In this document: positions 1-10,634 of the stretch, piece after piece
How positions within the stretch are numbered: position 1 is the first letter of the stretch
How the letters are laid out: each line of letters starts with the position of its first letter
Source: Gracilaria domingensis
Taxonomy: Eukaryota; Rhodophyta; Florideophyceae; Gracilariales; Gracilariaceae
Assembly (NCBI GenBank): GCA_022539475.1
Contig: VCMS01000469.1
Coordinates: 31,720 to 75,676, forward strand
DNA: 43,957 nucleotides
Direction of reading: 5' to 3'
Made by a program: the position numbers and the translations under genes
Notes under the pieces: model-generated
Databases searched by the model: none
Told to the model about the DNA's origin: nothing
The model's input: the letters and a program-made list of their open reading frames with translations, nothing else

Positions 1-522
1 TAATTTTGGTGAAAAACGCTACTTAGGCGACGGCGTCGCCGCCCTCGCACCAGTAAAGTTCCCCAACCAGGGTGATCCTACTTCAAGGATCATGGCTGTA
101 GCCACTCTCGCCTTCGGCGGTGCACAACTTCTTACCGGAGAGACTCTTCGCTGTCATGGTGCGGGTATCCACCCTGCGTCCCCGCAGAACCCAACTTTGG
201 GAGTGTTTCAGCTTTGTGGTTTGTGTTCGACCCTGTATAGGGAATACCCGGCGACACGCCGTACCTCTCTTATTTCTTTTTCTTTTCCCTCCCTTTCCCT
301 TTCCCCACTCTGTGGTTTCGTCCCTCTTTCGAGGCTGCTACACTCACGTGTGAGTCACACTTCTCCGCTCAACTCTCAACGCTCCGTCGTGAGGGTTTGG
401 CCTCAGTCTTACACCGGGCTAGTTGTGACATCCAGAGAGGCTCTGTTCTCTGGGTTTCCCTCAGTAGAGAAAGATCCCTAACTTCTTCGTGTTGTTTTCC
501 TGCTTGGAGGCATTGCACTACA
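1..522 (+). repeat. 5' LTR, partial (left end outside window)
   Basis: The right boundary is set at the ACA of a TTGCACTACA end. The last ~34 bases (GTTGTTTTCC...GCACTACA) match the inner end of the LTR at 23376-24232, which finishes TTGTTGTTTTCC...GCACCACA. The canonical CA end is followed three bases later by a TGG, as expected for a primer-binding site. The LTR start (TG) must lie left of the window. Small open frames inside it (for example 92-481) are not supported as genes. Confidence 0.75.
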
Positions 523-525
523 AAG

Positions 526-540
526 TGGGCTCCCGACTTA
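526..540 (+). other. Candidate tRNA primer-binding site (PBS)
   Basis: TGGGCTCCCGACTTA lies three bases after the LTR end. Starting with TGG is the hallmark of a site complementary to a tRNA 3' CCA end. I could not identify the priming tRNA; comparing this site with the tRNA set of the organism would settle it. Confidence 0.5.
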
Positions 541-605
541 GAAGACTGACTCACTATTGTGTACCGTCTTTGAGGTTCGTTCTTTTGGAAGTTCCCGTGT
601 AACGG

Positions 606-2815
606 TTGGTGTGGATACCAATGTCTCGGAAGCCCTCCGATGCGGAGCCTGCCATCACTCGCAGTCGTTCCACCAACGGTGGTAATCCAACGAATGGTCG
701 GCCTCCTTCGAGGATACCAGTTCGCCCTGGATCGACCCTGGGTCACAGGCCGTCCTCGCGGATATCTAACCCGCCAGCGCGCGGGACACTTCCTTTTTCC
801 CGGTTGATCCTTCGCACTGATGGGATTGCTCTGGAATCTGCCGTCGCCGAACCGGCTCCTGCCGGGCAGGTGAAGGCTAGCGCCGAAGCATCCCAGTCCC
901 GTCTGGAGAAGATTGACAACCGCCAGGGTACAACCCTGGAAGAGCAGGTTCGCATGTTGCGAGCTGATCACAATTTTCTTATGGAGCCCATGATTTCCTC
1001 GCGGGAGAAGTCCGGACTCTCGGGGAGGAAGTTCGTACATTTCCTCTAAAGGATGTCGCAGGGGATCTCCGTACTCTACGGTCCGATGTCAACTCCGTAC
1101 TGGAATGCATTAGAGGACGCGCTGCCTTCGAAGAACGAATTGAGACACGATTCGATGGGATTCGAAGCCGTCTGGAGACGTTGGAGAAGGCCGCTATCGC
1201 GGAACTCGCCACTCCGTCGGAGCCGGTTGAAGTATCGCATCGCGACAAGAACACCGGTCGGCACAAATCTCGCAGCAGGTGGAAGGTCGAGGAAGACAAT
1301 CAGAACTCCGACTCGGACCCGAGTTCGTCAGACGACGCACCGGATGTTCAGGATAGTTCGGATTAATCCGATTCCTCATCCAAAAATGGTCGTGGAGGGC
1401 ACTCATCACGCTCTAAGCGGTCATCGGCCACCCAAGGTGTTGTTCCTACCCGGTCGAAGGGACGGAAGCACTCCGGGCTGAAGAAGCTGAAGCCGACGAA
1501 CCCGATGTATCGGATGTTAATTTCATACCAGTACTACCGTTTGGAAGATTCCGATCGCACACCCCGTGGGACGGGCAAGGTGAAGGAATGCATCCGTCGT
1601 ATGCAGCTCTCACTGCGTATGCAGACGTTTTCTGGAAGCAACCCAGTCCTGGTGCTTCATTTTCTCGCCCGTTTCGTGGCGGAGGCCGATGTTCTCGGGA
1701 TGAACGAAGGCCAGACCTACATTGCGTTGCCGCATTTATTACGGGGAGTGGCCGAAGACCAGTTCAACTCTGTAAGAGGCTCATCTCGGGCCTCCAAAGG
1801 AGGGGTTACGTGCTGGCCGGAAGCGGTCCAGTACTTGCTGCGCTCGTACGCCACCAACTATGCAATCGGCACGGCCATCCTGGCACTCTGGGACACCCGG
1901 CAGAAGTCTAGAGATGCGGAAACCGACAATTCGGTACGCCTGAACAAGGCTTCTCACCGTTGTGGTAATCCCTACCCTACAGGGGAACGTTGTACGATGT
2001 TCGTCGCCGGCCTCGACCTGGCTATCAAGACCTTGGTCGCCGGCTATTGCGAGGATAAGCGGAAGATTACCTACCTCGAGTTATTCCAGTACGCTCGAGC
2101 GGAACGTGATGCACTTCGTGCGCGAGATCCTGTCCCCAGATCGAAGTCCGCCGAGGCGTTGATGATGGAGACTGGGTTCCCATCTTTGTCGCTGCTAGCG
2201 AGCGAGGCCTCCCCAAAGGAGTATGACAACGTCCAGTTGGCCCAGGAAGGCCTGAGTTCCATTCCAACTACGGAACTACCGTCGACGACGGATGCTTCTT
2301 TCGATACCGCTCGAGACGGTACGCTGCTTTACACAGATTCCAACCATATGAACGAACCAAAAATCCCGTATGCGAAAGGAGCCACCAGTTTCCAACGACC
2401 TGGATGGAAGGACACACGCCCCAGGGTAGGGTTTACCGATTCTCGGAATAGTACCCCGCGTTCGGGAATGACAACGCCGATCTGTCACCTTTGCTATACG
2501 CATGGTCACACTTTGCCGCAATGCCTCCTCTCGATGAGGGATATGCCAATGGTCACGATGAACTATGAAGCTTTGACTCCGGAGGAGAAGAAAACCGTCC
2601 CTATGACGTCGTACTTGCATGCGAAGACGGGCTTCTCTCACGCTGTCGCAGCACCACCGCCGCAGCGGAATGCACAAGCACAGCCCGTGCATCCAAACCC
2701 TCGGCCTGTTGCCAAACCCCATACCGCTAACGCTGGACCCTGCGGCCAGCGAGCCCAAGCACTCGTTGCCGAGGAACCTGAGCAGCCGCCGCAGGCGGAA
2801 GTTCAGGGAAACTGA
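606..2815 (+). pseudogene. gag: gag polyprotein of the first Ty3 element, broken
   Basis: Structural (capsid/nucleocapsid) protein of the retrotransposon particle. It starts at ATG 606 with a basic, low-complexity leader and then a heptad-rich stretch (about 950-1200) likely to form a coiled coil. The frame changes by one base near 1030, and an in-frame TAA sits at 1364-1366 inside an acidic/serine tract. After that the frame is open to 2815. The capsid-like core is about 1505-2250. A CCHC zinc knuckle (C-x2-C-x4-H-x4-C, reading CHLCYTHGHTLPQC) lies at about 2480-2521 and identifies gag. The C-terminus is Pro/Ala/Gln-rich. The pol frame that follows is offset by -1, so frameshifting is the likely mode of pol expression in intact relatives. 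Confidence 0.85.
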
Positions 2816-2853
2816 ACGAGGGAGTCTCCCTTTCGGGAGAGGCCTCCTCAGAG

Positions 2854-5190
2854 TTGACGCTGTTGACACCCGAGGCGTGGTTGCCTCGCTCCCGGGTGAA
2901 AATCCTCTTGAGGAAAGACGCCACAGTCGCGAATTCGGAGCACCTCGGTGTTCTGCGTCGAGCGTGGATACGAGTAAGGAATAACCGGATCCCGGACCGA
3001 ATCATGGTGATGGCTAAGCGAAATTATAAGGTGTACGCTGACCTCGGCTTGAGCCCCCAGTTTATGGTGCGTTACCTGACTGTACTAGACACAGGTGCAG
3101 GTCCGAACTTCATCGTGGAGTGCCTTCTCACACCGCAGTTGCGGGAACGTATGCGCCGCAGCGTGCTCCCTGATGTCGCTGACGCGAATAACAACCCGTT
3201 AACAACGGTGGGAACAATCGACTTATTCCTGCGTTTGGGAACTTCCGCGGTGAGGGTCGACTTCATTGTTTGTCGGTCATTGGCTGCCCCAGTCATTTTG
3301 GGTTGCGATTACTGCGACAGGTTTGTCGATGCAATCAGGCCCCGCCTCAGGCGTGTAGAACTTAGCGATGGTTCATCGGTACCGATCGTCTGTCTTCCGC
3401 TGAAGCGGTCATCGCGGAAGCAAGTCCCACTGCCTGCTGCGCAGCCCCCGACACCGGCGACGCGCGAGTCCACCAAGCTCCGCGTCGCTTCGACAATTCG
3501 CATCCCGCTTGAGTCCCAAGTTATGGTGTCAGTTAATTCCCGTCAACACGGTCTTCGGGTTATTCAACCACTTACCTCGTTGTACGAGAAGTGCCAACTC
3601 GCTGTCGCGAATGGTGTTGTGCAAGTCACACCAAATACTCCGTTTCGGATACTCGTTGCCAATCTCGGCAGCAGCCCCCAGTATCTGGTGAAGAACCAAG
3701 TCATTGGGTCTTTGACAGCGCAACCACTCGCGATGCTTCCGACGAAGATGACGGCTGCCGATGTCCTCGGACTAGTTACCTTCGAAAAGGACGTCGCCTC
3801 ATCTAAGGAGGGGGAGGGAGCTGCAGTTACTGCTGTTTTCGCGGGTACCAATACCGTCGCAACGGAGAAGAAACCGACTGACTCGGAACCACACCCTGTG
3901 TCAGGGACAGAAGAGCGTAAGCCCACGAGCTGCGACAAGGTTGACCCCTTGAAGGCGCTCGAGGAACTTGATCTCGGTAATGTAACGGAATCGCACCGCG
4001 AACGTCTAAGAGACATGTTAAGGGAGTTTACCCCAATGTGGGATGGATCTCTTAGAGAGATAAATGCAACGGAACACCGTATCGATTTGTTACCGAACAC
4101 GCGTCCGGTTTCACAACCCCCTTACAGGGCAGGACTGAAAGCTCGGGAAGAAGAACAGTTTCAAGTGGATAAGATGCTGCGCGCAGGTGTCATCGAACAG
4201 GCGCGATCGCAGTGGGCATCCCCAGTGCTACTGGCTTTCATAGCCAACGGAACCTGGAGGTTCTGTGTCGACTATCGCCGGCTCAATGCCATGACAGTAA
4301 GAGACGCTTACCCAATCCCTCGTATAGACGAGTGCATCGATTCGCTCGGTGACGCTACCGTGTTTACGGCATTGGATGCCAATTGGGGATACTGGCAAGT
4401 CCCCGTCAGGGAGGAAAAGTGCGATAAGACTGCGTTCGTGTGCCACTGGGGCTCCTACCGCTTCAAGAGGATGCCTTTCGGCTTAACCAACCAGCCCGCT
4501 ACTTTCCAGCGTGCCATCGACATCTTGTTGAGCCGCCTCAAGTTTCGGACCTGTCTCGTCTACCTTGACGATATCATCGTGTTTTCCAGTAATCTGGACG
4601 ATCATCTCACCCATGTCAGGGACGTGATGACCACTCTGCGTGATGCAGGAATAACCCTCAAGTTGAGGAAGTGTGAATTCTTCACCGACACCGTCAAGTA
4701 TCTTGGACCCATTATCGGTGCAGGACGGCTGAGGATACGAGGAAGCTCGTGTCAAGTCACTCTCCAAGGCGAAGAAACCGCGTACTCAAACGGAATTACG
4801 CCCCTTCCTAGGCTTGGTAACCGTCTACTGACAGTTTGTACCGAAAGTTTCGAACATTGCGGCTCCCCTTAATGCTCTCTTGCGAAAAGTTCAGCCACCA
4901 AAATCGGACTCCTTCACGCCCGCACAAGCGGAAGCGTTCAACTCCTGGAAGGAGGCTGTTACATCAGCACCGATCCTATCGTTACCAAAACCGGGATTGC
5001 CGTTCTCTGTGGACACGGACTCGAGCGACTACCAAGTAGGTTGGGGGCTGTTCCAAACCACTCCCGAGGGAGAACGAAAACCCATAGGGTACTGGTCACG
5101 TTCGCTTAACGTTCATGAACGGAACTACTCCGTTTCGGAGAAAGAGTGCCTTGCAGTCGTATGGGAATTATCCGCCTTCCGTCTCTATCT
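2854..5190 (+). pseudogene. pol: pol (protease-RT-RNase H) of the first Ty3 element, truncated
   Basis: The aspartic protease is marked by LDTGAGPNFI (about 3087-3116) and a downstream VILGCDYC. Reverse transcriptase shows RFCVDYRRLNA, MPFGLTN and the catalytic YLDDI (about 4561-4575). The RNase H region shows VDTDSSDYQVG and ERNYSVSEKECLAVVW. Compared with the second element, two bases are lost near 4739, and TGA (4829-4831) replaces an Arg codon, so the chain breaks between RT and RNase H. The coding similarity stops at about 5190, before the later RNase H motifs. This is a defective copy. Integrase and chromodomain are missing because the element is cut at the transposon junction. Confidence 0.92.
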
Positions 5191-5217
5191 CGTCTGTGTT
5201 TCCGGGATGCTAGTTTA
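5191..5217 (+). repeat. Left terminus of the first DNA-transposon copy (junction with Ty3)
   Basis: CGTCTGT, nine variable bases, then GATGCTAGTTT, starting exactly where similarity to Ty3 pol ends. Nearly the same 27 bases (about 20 identical) start at 31627, exactly where the other Ty3 element loses similarity. A transposase of the same family begins about 2 kb downstream in both places. I infer that this is the transposon end. The matching right end was not found. Confidence 0.55.
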
Positions 5218-7325
5218 CAGTCCAAAAATCGCAGAAAAAAAATGCTAGTATTTCATATGTTAAATTGCGATTAGTGGAAGTTTGAAGTGGAAGAAAAACT
5301 AGAGTAAACTCCAGATTCTGCAGTATGGTTTGAATGGAATACTAGGCTTGACTTTCAAACTACGAGCTATTTCTAAGAAATATGAAAGTTGCTAGAATCT
5401 TAGAACTAACTTCCATTTCTGCTAGTTCACTAGTACTACCGGTCCATCGGTCCAAAAGAGCCATCGGTCCGAAAGCACGGTGGCAGTTCCATCCTAGCAG
5501 AAATGAATGTTATTGATGCAGTATTGCAGGTTCATGCAAGGTATAGCACCACATGAAAACAGGTCCAAACCGGTCATCGTACACATCTCCACCCTACTTC
5601 CCACCCCCGAAAATCCATTCCGACATCACCAAAAAAGCCCTGTATCATTTGGAAGACAATTACGCATCGAAACTCACCGAATAGATACCCTGAAAATGCT
5701 CTCGTTGCCCTCAATGTAGACATCCCCTTGGTTAGTTTTCTGTTTCCTAGTCTCTTCGTCCATCCCAACATGGAAATAAACACACTTACCTCAACATTCT
5801 TCGCCATCTTCATCTCCCCAACTCCCTCGAAAACATCTCATCTGCACAATTTCCAGCACCGCCACCGATCCATTGCCATCCAACGCACCTGCACATGCAC
5901 AAACACAAGCTAGTCAAATACTCCGTTAGATACTTTTCCATCTTCGAAACTTTCCCAAATGCACACTTATCTACTTACCATGTGTCCCTACCTCACCAAT
6001 AGCCTCAAAAACACGAATCAAACTGTCCCGAAAATCCTGCACATACACATAAAGCAGTAACCAGTTAGCATTCTTATCAGAACTCGAACAAAAACATCTC
6101 GTACTTACCCCGACGCGTACCTTGCCATCCACACCGAACTCTGACGAACAAGAATTTGGAGTAATGGCAAAGAATGATTACCTGGAAGGCCTCCGTTGAG
6201 GAATCATTCTTTCCATGACCCCAAACTCTTGTTCGTCAGAGTTCAGGGTCATTAGCATGATTCCTCTAGAAACCAACCACCCAGCCACATCGTAACCATT
6301 CTCCCTTATCCACTTCACCTCAAAAAACACGTTACACATAGGAAACGAAGTAAACCACCGCCTTCCGCCCCATCTCCATTCCACTTCCAATCCAAAGATC
6401 CCGCACGCTATAACTCCATGAACCTATCGCGCTCATTCTCGCAAACAGCCCCCGCCGCGCAGTCACATATCCCGTTAGCTAACTCTTCGCTCTTCGAAAC
6501 ATTCTCAAATGAACACTCATCTACTTACCATGTGTCCCCTACCTCACCAATACCCTCGACAACACGCATCAAACTGTCCCAAAAGCGCTACGCATACGCA
6601 TACAACATTATCCAGTTAGCATTCACATCAAAAGTCGAACAAAAAGCTTCTCAAACTTACCCATAGCCCCCGCCCAAGACATTCACGCTAACCTGCTTCC
6701 AAATCCTCTCCGTGCGTCTCGCAAAATCACGTAACGTTCCGCAGTTAGACTTCGCAAACACCATCAGCATCAAAAGGTCTCACTTACATTGAACCCATTC
6801 AGTACGCATCCCAAACATAAAAAACCTGAACTACTCCGGTTCCAATCCAAAGATTCCGCACGCTGCAGCTTCATGAACCTGTCGCGCTCATTCTCGCACA
6901 CAGCCGCCGCCGCGCAAAAACACTGGTCAGAGTCGCGCATATTCGCCATATCAAACATTTACGCCTCGACTTACCTGTTTCGCACGTTTCACATCCCAGG
7001 ACAGGACTGTGAGAGGCAACGCCACTGAAGCTCACAGAAGAAGAACTTCAATCGCAGCCACACTGTACGTCAATCATCACCGGCCGCGTAATGCGCCGTC
7101 CGCGAAAATTTTTGAAAGTTGTGTTCAGAAAAGTTGAAATCCTCCCCACACTGAAACATGCAGGAAAGGTACGTAAACGATCACGTGCACGGTGGAGTTG
7201 GTGGCGTATAAACACACTTTATACTCTCCCCTGCAGGGTGCTCCAAGATTCTGCGCCGCACCATCACCACCGACCTCCCTCTGCAAGCAACTTCCCTCAC
7301 TACTTTCATACCCTCTCACCCAACC
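5218..7325. repeat. Non-coding, repeat-rich leader of DNA-transposon copy A
   Basis: No convincing gene in 2.1 kb. TGCTAGT recurs near the left end (about 5208, 5243, 5418). A perfect inverted pair CATTTCTGCTAG/CTAGCAGAAATG sits at 5414-5425 and 5494-5505, enclosing two copies of CCATCGGTCC (5444 and 5461). There are two diverged direct repeats: about 5935-6115 with 6485-6680 (sharing CATCTACTTACCATGTGTCC-like text), and about 6388-6460 with 6840-6915 (sharing CGCGCTCATTCTCGCA). A TATA-like GCGTATAAAC lies at about 7204, some 120 bases before the transposase ATG. Subterminal repeats of this kind are typical transposase-binding arrays in CACTA-type elements, but that role is inferred. Confidence 0.6.
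6136..6244. repeat. Long hairpin (about 43-bp arms)
   Basis: Left arm 6136-6179 starts GAACTCTGACGAACAAGA. Right arm 6202-6244 is its reverse complement with a few mismatches and a one-base length difference. The loop is about 22 bases. It lies inside the leader of transposon copy A. It could be a small MITE-like insertion or a structural element; no flanking duplication was resolved. Confidence 0.8.
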
Positions 7326-10300
7326 ATGCACAACTGTTGTTTCCCCCGCTGCTCATTCCATACACAGTCCCTCGCCTCTCTCGCCCAGCATCAGAAGCGA
7401 TGCAGACACAGGAATGACCCAAACCCGTTTCTCACCCCAACACCTCATCGAGGATCCCACTTCCCTCCCCGAATCAAGCGCCGCAGACTCAACAACACCG
7501 AACCCCCTTCCTTCCCCCCTCTAACCGCCCGTCCGATAACGTAGCACTCGCAGACGAAGACCTTATCTCCAGGAACAGCTTGCTCTCTCCCTACGCTCAT
7601 CCGACGCAGCACAGATACTCAGCCCGCATCACCAACTCGCCTCCCAGTCCCCTTCCACAGGCTCAGGTAACGCCTTCTCCCCCTCTCCACCCTCACAGAA
7701 AGACCACATCCATAACCTCGTCACCTACATATCCTCCATCGCCACAAAACTCGGAAAGCGTTCTGCTGACGAGCTCATCAACATTCTCAAGCAATCCACC
7801 TTTCCCTCTTCCCTCTTCCAGACCTCCATCACTTCCGCTGCCGAATGTCTGAAACTGCACTCCAAAATCTTCGAAGAAACAGTCAGCTCCATTGGGTTCA
7901 CCTCAACCATCATCCATGACAAAAACCATAACTTCTCCGCCACCCTCTACCTCAGGGACCCCGTTCAGGTTCTCCTACAACAACTTCGTCTCGCATCCCA
8001 CAGCAACTCCTTCTTTCATCCAGTCAAACAAGCTTCAAGAACAGGAACTACCGCAATCGCACACCCTATGGCTTCGGAACTCGGCCGCCATGTCGTCCCG
8101 ACTATCAAGAGGCATATCATGCATTCTCCGGACCCCGACGTCATCTGCACGATCCCAGTATCACCGGCACAGACTCGTTCGTCGGCCTCGTTCAACTATA
8201 TTCAGACAAGTCTTCCACCTCTTTGAAAAGTTCTTCTGTTACGTCGTATCCTCTTCACATCACCCTCCTCAATTTCAATGACTCCTTCCGCAGAAAGTGC
8301 ATCACGCAGAACTACACACTCGTCGGATACATACCCACATCCTTCACCTCCGACTCGTCCTCACTGACACAGATTCCTTGGAAGTCGCTCCCTCAACCCC
8401 CAGCGTGACCCGCATTGTGCGCATGCAGCTCGTCCAGGAGTCCCTAGAAACCATCCTCAAACCTCTGTATCATATCGGTATGAAGGGTTTTCCCTTCCGC
8501 GACGCCAAAGGAGTCCTTCGTCAATGCCATCCAGTCATCTCCAACTACAGCGCTGACATCCCCGAAGCCAAGGACATTCTCGCAGTACTTCATGGCACAA
8601 AGCCAAGCAAACCCTGCCACCGGTGTCTCCTCCCTCGTTCAAAACTCAACCTCTACCAACCTACTCTCACAGAGCGAACCCTCTCACACACTTTGCAAAC
8701 CAGAAAAAGACATGATGACCTACTTCTCGAGGCAGATTCTGCTCTCCTCTCCCATAGACCACGGGTTGCAAGGAACCTCAAAGAAGAAGCTGCAGAACTT
8801 CTCCACTCCACCTCTCTCTCTCCATACAAGTCCTTTCTGGAATCTTACCCTCTTCTCAACATCTCTTCACTGCTCACTCCTTATTCAATCTTCTCCTTCG
8901 AGCCCCTTCACAACTTTCACCTTGGCATCTCTAAACTCATCAAACTCGCCACAATCGAACGCCTGAAGTCCGATTCTCTTCACACTTCCGTGGGCTTCAA
9001 TGGATCCTCCAGGTCGTTTCGGTCCATCAGAACATCTATTCTTACTCACGCCAACTCCATCCTAGCTGACATCGAACGCTCGTTTCCGGCTCCAGGGCTT
9101 CATATTGATTTCTCGACATCTGAAAAGGGTAAGTCTCTCAACGGCTTCTTCACCACTGACGGAATCAGAGGCATGCTAGAAGCAAAGGACTATCGCGCCC
9201 TCGACATGGTCTTCCCTTCATCGGTGCATTCTTCGACCGTTGCTGGGTGAAGTATCTCCCGCCCCAATAACCACCATTTTCACCTCTTACGTCGATCTCG
9301 TCAATAACGTTCTTCACTACCACACTGCCCCAGAATGGACTGATGATCGCTTACGCTCTTTGGAGACTCTCATCAAGAACTTCAAGACTCAAACTGTCTC
9401 AGTTTTGGGTCCATACCAGGCCTCCAACTTTCGTACTCTCAAATTCCATCTCCTGGATCACATCATTCCAGACATCCGTCGATACGGAGGCCTCCATTTC
9501 GGTGATGCAGGTGTGTACGAGCACGCGCATCTCCTCTTCAAGAACCACTACCGCCGTACCTCTCGCAGAAGATCAACTGCGCATAAGGAAACAGTGGACT
9601 CAATCCAAGAGTGCAGGATTTCTTACACTCCATCTCGGTAAGGAAACACTTCTCCATGTCTACCAACTCGGCCAGTCGTTTGTCGCAGCGGTGTCCCTCC
9701 ATGGTTCGTGATGGTAGTTCATTCTCCCTCTTCGACATCATCAGGCCGACAAGTATCTACGGTCCCATCCAAACGTCCCGTCATCTGCTCTCACAGATTT
9801 GTTCTCCAAAACTACATTGCAGTTCATCAACCAAATCTCTCGCGACGCCCTCTCTTCCTTCCGTACCCTAAGCTTAGAAACTCTTCAACCGTTGGACAAC
9901 CCCCATGACATCAAAATCACCGTCGTTAACTCCGCTTACATTGTTTCTGGATTCTGCCCCTCGCTGGATGACTACGATCGTCACTTTCAATGCATTAGAC
10001 TGCGAGAGCCGGAGGTCTCTTTGTGTGAACGTATTTTTGCAACCACTTCTTTCCGCCCTTCCAAGTCCCCAAAATTCTCTACCGTCCTGGTTAATGGAAC
10101 TCCTCTCCCGGTTGTGACTTCCCGACCGCATGGGTATGCAAAGTCTTTGCCCTGGTTCGCTTTAGCAGATGTAACCAAAGCAATTCCGATTCTGAATTTG
10201 CCTTTGTTCGCTTCTTCAAGGTAACGGAGCCGTTGGATAACATTGACGAATCCTTGAACTGCATTTCCCTCCGCTGGGCCACGGATGACGAGGAAGATCA

Positions 10301-10634
10301 CACATTGCAAACCTCCAATTCTCTAAAACGGTCAAAACTGCATCTGTATCCCCATGGTTCGGTCTCGTCCCATTCTCTTCGATCAAAGGCTCGGTACACA
10401 TCCTCCGACAAAACTATCCCGCACGCCCCTTTTTCCCTCCATTGCACTGGAAGTTCCACCGATTCTACATTAACAGATTCTATCGCAATCCCCGAGCTCG
10501 TTTACACTACCATCCAATCACCAAACTTTCGTAACGTAAACCATAATGCATTAGTGACGTTCTATCCATTCTCCTCATGTAATCCTTCTTGCACAGACCT
10601 TTCCCTCACATCCCTCTCTGCAGTTATGTCGTAG
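7326..10634 (+). pseudogene. CACTA-superfamily (Plavaka/Tnp2-like) transposase, copy A, frameshifted
   Basis: Probable DDE/RNase H-fold transposase. ATG 7326 opens directly onto a Cys2-His-Cys zinc finger (CCFPRC...QHQKRC), as in copy B. The chain then changes frame repeatedly. About 7700-8025 reads DHIHNLVTYIS...FSATLYLRDPVQ, homologous to copy B. About 8405-9240 carries SADIPEAKDILAVLHGTK followed by PCHRC, then FEPLHNFHLGISK. About 9240-9640 carries KFHLLDH...IRRYGG...YEHAHLLFKNHYRRTSRR. The H/E/H/K...YR.TS pattern is characteristic of Plavaka/KDZ/Tnp2 transposases. The C-terminal part continues in pieces to about 10634. Several frame changes make it non-functional as written, or reflect base-calling errors. 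Family assignment is by motif memory, not by search. Confidence 0.75.

Larger units (their letters stand above)
1..5190 (+). mobile_element. Ty3/gypsy LTR retrotransposon, degenerate and 3'-truncated
   Basis: Order on the + strand: 3' part of an LTR (1-522), candidate primer-binding site, gag with a CCHC zinc knuckle, then aspartic protease, reverse transcriptase and the start of RNase H. Similarity to the second Ty3 element of this window (23376-31626) ends at about 5190, inside RNase H right after the EKECLAVVW motif, where unrelated sequence beginning CGTCTGT starts. Integrase, chromodomain and 3' LTR are absent. A frame change near 1030, an in-frame TAA at 1364-1366, a two-base deletion near 4739 and a TGA at 4829-4831 show it is dead. 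Family membership is certain from the RT. Truncation by insertion of a DNA transposon is inferred from the junction it shares with the second element. Confidence 0.93.

Noticed and set aside
92..481. 129-codon frame at the window start
   Set aside because: Lies wholly within the LTR and overlaps another frame; no conserved protein features.
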